Below, piece by piece: positions 6,151 to 8,519 of a stretch of 8,519 bases of DNA. The notes below the pieces were generated by a model, which saw nothing but the letters and a program-made list of their open reading frames with translations, made no database searches and was not told the DNA's origin. Position 1 is the first letter of the stretch. Each line of letters starts with the position of its first letter. Origin of the DNA: Enterovirga sp. (GTDB taxonomy: Bacteria > Pseudomonadota > Alphaproteobacteria > Rhizobiales > Beijerinckiaceae); assembly GCA_028290385.1 (NCBI GenBank), contig JAQGJZ010000058.1, positions 1-8,519 on the forward strand. The letters run 5' to 3'. A program made the position numbers and the translations under genes.

Positions 6151-6858
6151 ATGATCATCACGAGCCGTCGCGTTCTCCTGGCGGGTCTGGCCGCAGCGGC
6201 CGGGTCCGGCCTGGCCGGCTGCGTTGCCCCGGGGGGCCCCTCCGCCGAACGGGCGCCGGTGAACGGGCTCGCCGCCACCCCTCCCGAGGGCGCCGGATTC
6301 GACTACGCGGCGATCTATGGCGAGATGAAGAACGAGCCCTTCCCGGTTCCGGCAGTGGAATACGCCAAGCTCGGCCGCGCCTTTCTGCGCCAGGACGTCG
6401 AGTATACCGGCAAGGAGAAGCCCGGGACCGTCGTGGTCGATCCGGTTGCGCGCTTTCTCTACCATGTCGGGCCGAACGGGCGCGCCCGGCGCTACGGCGT
6501 CGGCGTCGGCAAGGAGGGGTTCGGCTGGTCCGGGGTGGCGGATATCCGCTCCAAGCAGGAATGGCCGGATTGGTATCCGCCCAAGGAGATGATCAAGCGC
6601 CGACCCGACATCCGGCCGCAGCACAAGAAGCTGCCGAGCGGCGTCGGCATGAAGGGCGGGCCGGACAACCCGGTCGGCGCCCGCGGCCTGTATCTCTGGC
6701 AGGGCAACAAGGACACGCTGTTCCGCATCCACGGCACGGTCGAGCCCGAGACGATCGGCACGGCCGTCTCGTCCGGCTGCATCCGCATGATCAACCAGGA
6801 TGTCATCGACCTCTACGCCCGCGTCCCGGTCGGCACGAAGGTCGTGGTCCTCGCCTGA
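6151..6858 (+). CDS. L,D-transpeptidase (YkuD domain) lipoprotein
   Basis: Periplasmic enzyme of the ErfK/YbiS/YcfS/YnhG (YkuD-fold) family, which makes 3-3 cross-links in peptidoglycan or attaches proteins to it through a catalytic Cys. The 235-residue product begins with a signal peptide containing a twin Arg (SRRVLLAG) and a lipobox LAGC, so Cys24 should be lipidated; the next residue is Val, not Asp, favouring outer-membrane sorting. The YkuD domain spans about residues 85-235. Its active-site signature is complete: His194 in HGT and the nucleophile Cys210 in SSGCIRM, preceded by the conserved NPVGARGLYL segment. ATG 6151 has CGGAG at 6141-6145. Which reaction it catalyses is not determined by sequence. 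A small HTH-like gene follows 53 bases later on the same strand. Confidence 0.93.
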   Translation: MIITSRRVLLAGLAAAAGSGLAGCVAPGGPSAERAPVNGLAATPPEGAGFDYAAIYGEMKNEPFPVPAVEYAKLGRAFLRQDVEYTGKEKPGTVVVDPVARFLYHVGPNGRARRYGVGVGKEGFGWSGVADIRSKQEWPDWYPPKEMIKRRPDIRPQHKKLPSGVGMKGGPDNPVGARGLYLWQGNKDTLFRIHGTVEPETIGTAVSSGCIRMINQDVIDLYARVPVGTKVVVLA

Positions 6859-6911
6859 GCGAACCGGCCCCTGCCCCGGGCGTTGACCCGGACAAGACCA
6901 GCAGGGAGGGA

Positions 6912-7076
6912 ATGATGGATCAGCAGCAGGGCTGGACGGTGGAGGCCATTCAGCGCCTCACCGAAATGGCGCGCGAGCGCATTCCCGTCGCGACGATCAG
7001 CCTGGCGCTGAAGAAGCCGATCGAGGCCGTGCGCGCGAAGCTCGCCGAACTCGGCATCACGCCGGCCGAGGCGTAG
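6912..7076 (+). CDS. Small GcrA-like helix-turn-helix protein (hypothetical)
   Basis: A 54-residue protein (53 if the adjacent ATG at 6915 is used), both starts served by GGGAGGG at 6904-6910. Nearly the whole protein is predicted to be three short helices. The pattern GWTVEAIQRL, then IPVATISLAL, then PIEAVRAKLAELGI has the layout of the SANT/GcrA-type HTH (WT-x-E at the start, a buried second helix, and a recognition helix ending in R/K-x-x-x-LG). Full GcrA is much longer, so this is a stand-alone domain or a distant relative. It could bind DNA or sigma factor, but that is inference from the pattern. It lies 53 bases after ldt and may be co-transcribed. It ends 8 bases before a strong hairpin. 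Confidence 0.75.
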   Translation: MMDQQQGWTVEAIQRLTEMARERIPVATISLALKKPIEAVRAKLAELGITPAEA

Positions 7077-7084
7077 CGGGCTCG

Positions 7085-7108
7085 GGTGGTCGGGAGATCC
7101 CGGCCACC
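7085..7108. terminator. Strong hairpin between convergent small genes
   Basis: GGTGGTCGGG (7085-7094), loop AGAT, CCCGGCCACC (7099-7108) is a 10-bp stem with one G-T wobble. It lies between the stop of the HTH-like gene (7076) and the stop of the Lys-rich gene (7138, opposite strand). The position suits a bidirectional terminator; neither strand has a clear T tract. Confidence 0.55.
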
Positions 7109-7137
7109 GCGGCCCCTGAGGCAGACGGGACGCTGCC

Positions 7138-7248
7138 CTATTTCTTGATCGTCAGGCCCTTCGTGGAGGGGTTCGCCGCGATCGTCTTCGCCACTTCCTT
7201 CTTCGGCTTCTTGGCTTCCTTGTTCGACTTCATCTGACCCTTTGCCAC
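7138..7248 (-). CDS. Small Lys-rich basic protein, MAKGQM-type (hypothetical, GTG start)
   Basis: A 36-residue ORF read from GTG at 7246-7248 to TAG (complement of 7138-7140). It begins MAKGQMKSNKEAKKPKKE and contains 11 Lys; the N-terminal half resembles very short MxKGQMRSN/KKPK-type proteins that I recall as common and uncharacterised in alphaproteobacteria. The GTG start is chosen over the internal ATG (7231-7233) because GGAGGG (reverse of 7254-7259) is 5 bases upstream and because it restores the family-like start. The protein is probably disordered and nucleic-acid or ribosome associated, but nothing here proves a function. It lies downstream of groEL on the same strand, beyond the groEL terminator, so it probably has its own promoter; a weak TTGTGC/TACCCT pair is the only candidate. 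Confidence 0.7.
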   Translation of the reverse strand: MAKGQMKSNKEAKKPKKEVAKTIAANPSTKGLTIKK

Positions 7249-7253
7249 CGCAA

Positions 7254-7259
7254 CCCTCC
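7254..7259 (-). promoter_or_regulatory. Ribosome binding site that fixes the GTG start of the Lys-rich gene
   Basis: On the minus strand GGAGGG lies 5 bases before GTG 7248, an ideal SD position. From the internal ATG at 7233 the same SD would be 20 bases away, which is too far. This decides the start and adds five residues (MAKGQ). Confidence 0.7.
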
Positions 7260-7321
7260 GTCCCGGCCGGATCGGCCGAAGCAGCCAGAGGGTAGCGTGT
7301 CCGGAGCCCCGCACAAACGAA

Positions 7322-7345
7322 AAGGGCCGGCTTGCGCCGGCCCTT
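7322..7345 (-). terminator. Rho-independent terminator of groEL
   Basis: A perfect 10-bp stem: AAGGGCCGGC (7322-7331), loop TTGC, GCCGGCCCTT (7336-7345). On the minus strand it runs into TTTTCGTTTG, a T-rich tail. It starts 62 bases after the groEL stop, and is the best terminator in the window. Confidence 0.87.
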
Positions 7346-7364
7346 CCGTTGTTTGACTTCGGCC

Positions 7365-7384
7365 GGGTCCGGCGAACCGGACCC
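7365..7384 (-). other. Additional 3'-UTR hairpin with UUCG loop after groEL
   Basis: GGGTCCGG (7365-7372), CGAA, CCGGACCC (7377-7384) is a perfect 8-bp inverted repeat. On the groEL transcript the loop reads UUCG, a very stable tetraloop (here closed by G-C rather than the classic C-G). It sits 23 bases after the stop codon and ahead of the terminator, so it could protect the groEL mRNA 3' end or help termination. Confidence 0.6.
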
Positions 7385-7407
7385 AGGCGTCAGGCCAGCG
7401 GACTTCC

Positions 7408-8519
<1,112 letters not shown>

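Noticed and set aside
5884..6732. 282-codon minus-strand open frame opposite the L,D-transpeptidase
   Set aside because: Overlaps a gene with an intact catalytic motif; the composition is that of an antisense shadow.

Overview
The window is high-GC DNA with dense coding and short gaps. It most likely comes from an alphaproteobacterial chromosome, plausibly Methylobacterium/Methylorubrum or a related Hyphomicrobiales lineage. The main clues are the GroEL tail ending in GGM repeats and MDF, the alphaproteobacterial style of the cyanase, a small GcrA-like helix-turn-helix protein, and strong C/G third-position bias. The genus is an inference from memory of protein families, not from a search. 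I see no mobile element, CRISPR array, tRNA or rRNA.

Left part (1-3443, plus strand): a cyanate utilisation operon. It begins inside a CmpA/NrtA-type periplasmic binding protein whose N-terminus lies outside the window. An NtrB-type permease and an NrtD/CynD-type ATPase follow, with the permease/ATPase junction overlapping as ATGA. After a 147-base gap with a strong new ribosome binding site comes cynS (cyanate hydratase). Together these would import cyanate at the cost of ATP and convert it with bicarbonate to ammonia and CO2. The transporter would be called 'nitrate' by similarity alone, but the adjoining cynS argues for cyanate. A near-perfect hairpin follows cynS and probably ends the unit.

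Middle (3546-5859): a TadG-like protein (plus strand; one N-terminal membrane anchor and a long, probably beta-rich exported domain) runs convergently towards a CorA-family divalent cation transporter (minus strand, with GMN motif). Only about 60 bases separate them, including a hairpin.

Right part (5860-8519): a 291-base divergent region separates corA from an L,D-transpeptidase lipoprotein gene (plus), which is followed by a 53-54 aa GcrA-like HTH protein. These converge on a 36-codon Lys-rich gene (minus, GTG start) across a strong hairpin. The window ends inside groEL (minus; about the C-terminal two thirds), whose 3' UTR holds two perfect hairpins, the second followed by a T-rich tract as a textbook intrinsic terminator.

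Most of this is ordinary chromosome. The points worth a second look are small: a 22-codon ORF that may couple translation of the binding protein and permease across a hairpin hiding the ribosome binding site, a terminator-like hairpin in the L,D-transpeptidase leader, and the two tiny protein genes beside groEL. I found no convincing evidence for a large undescribed system.
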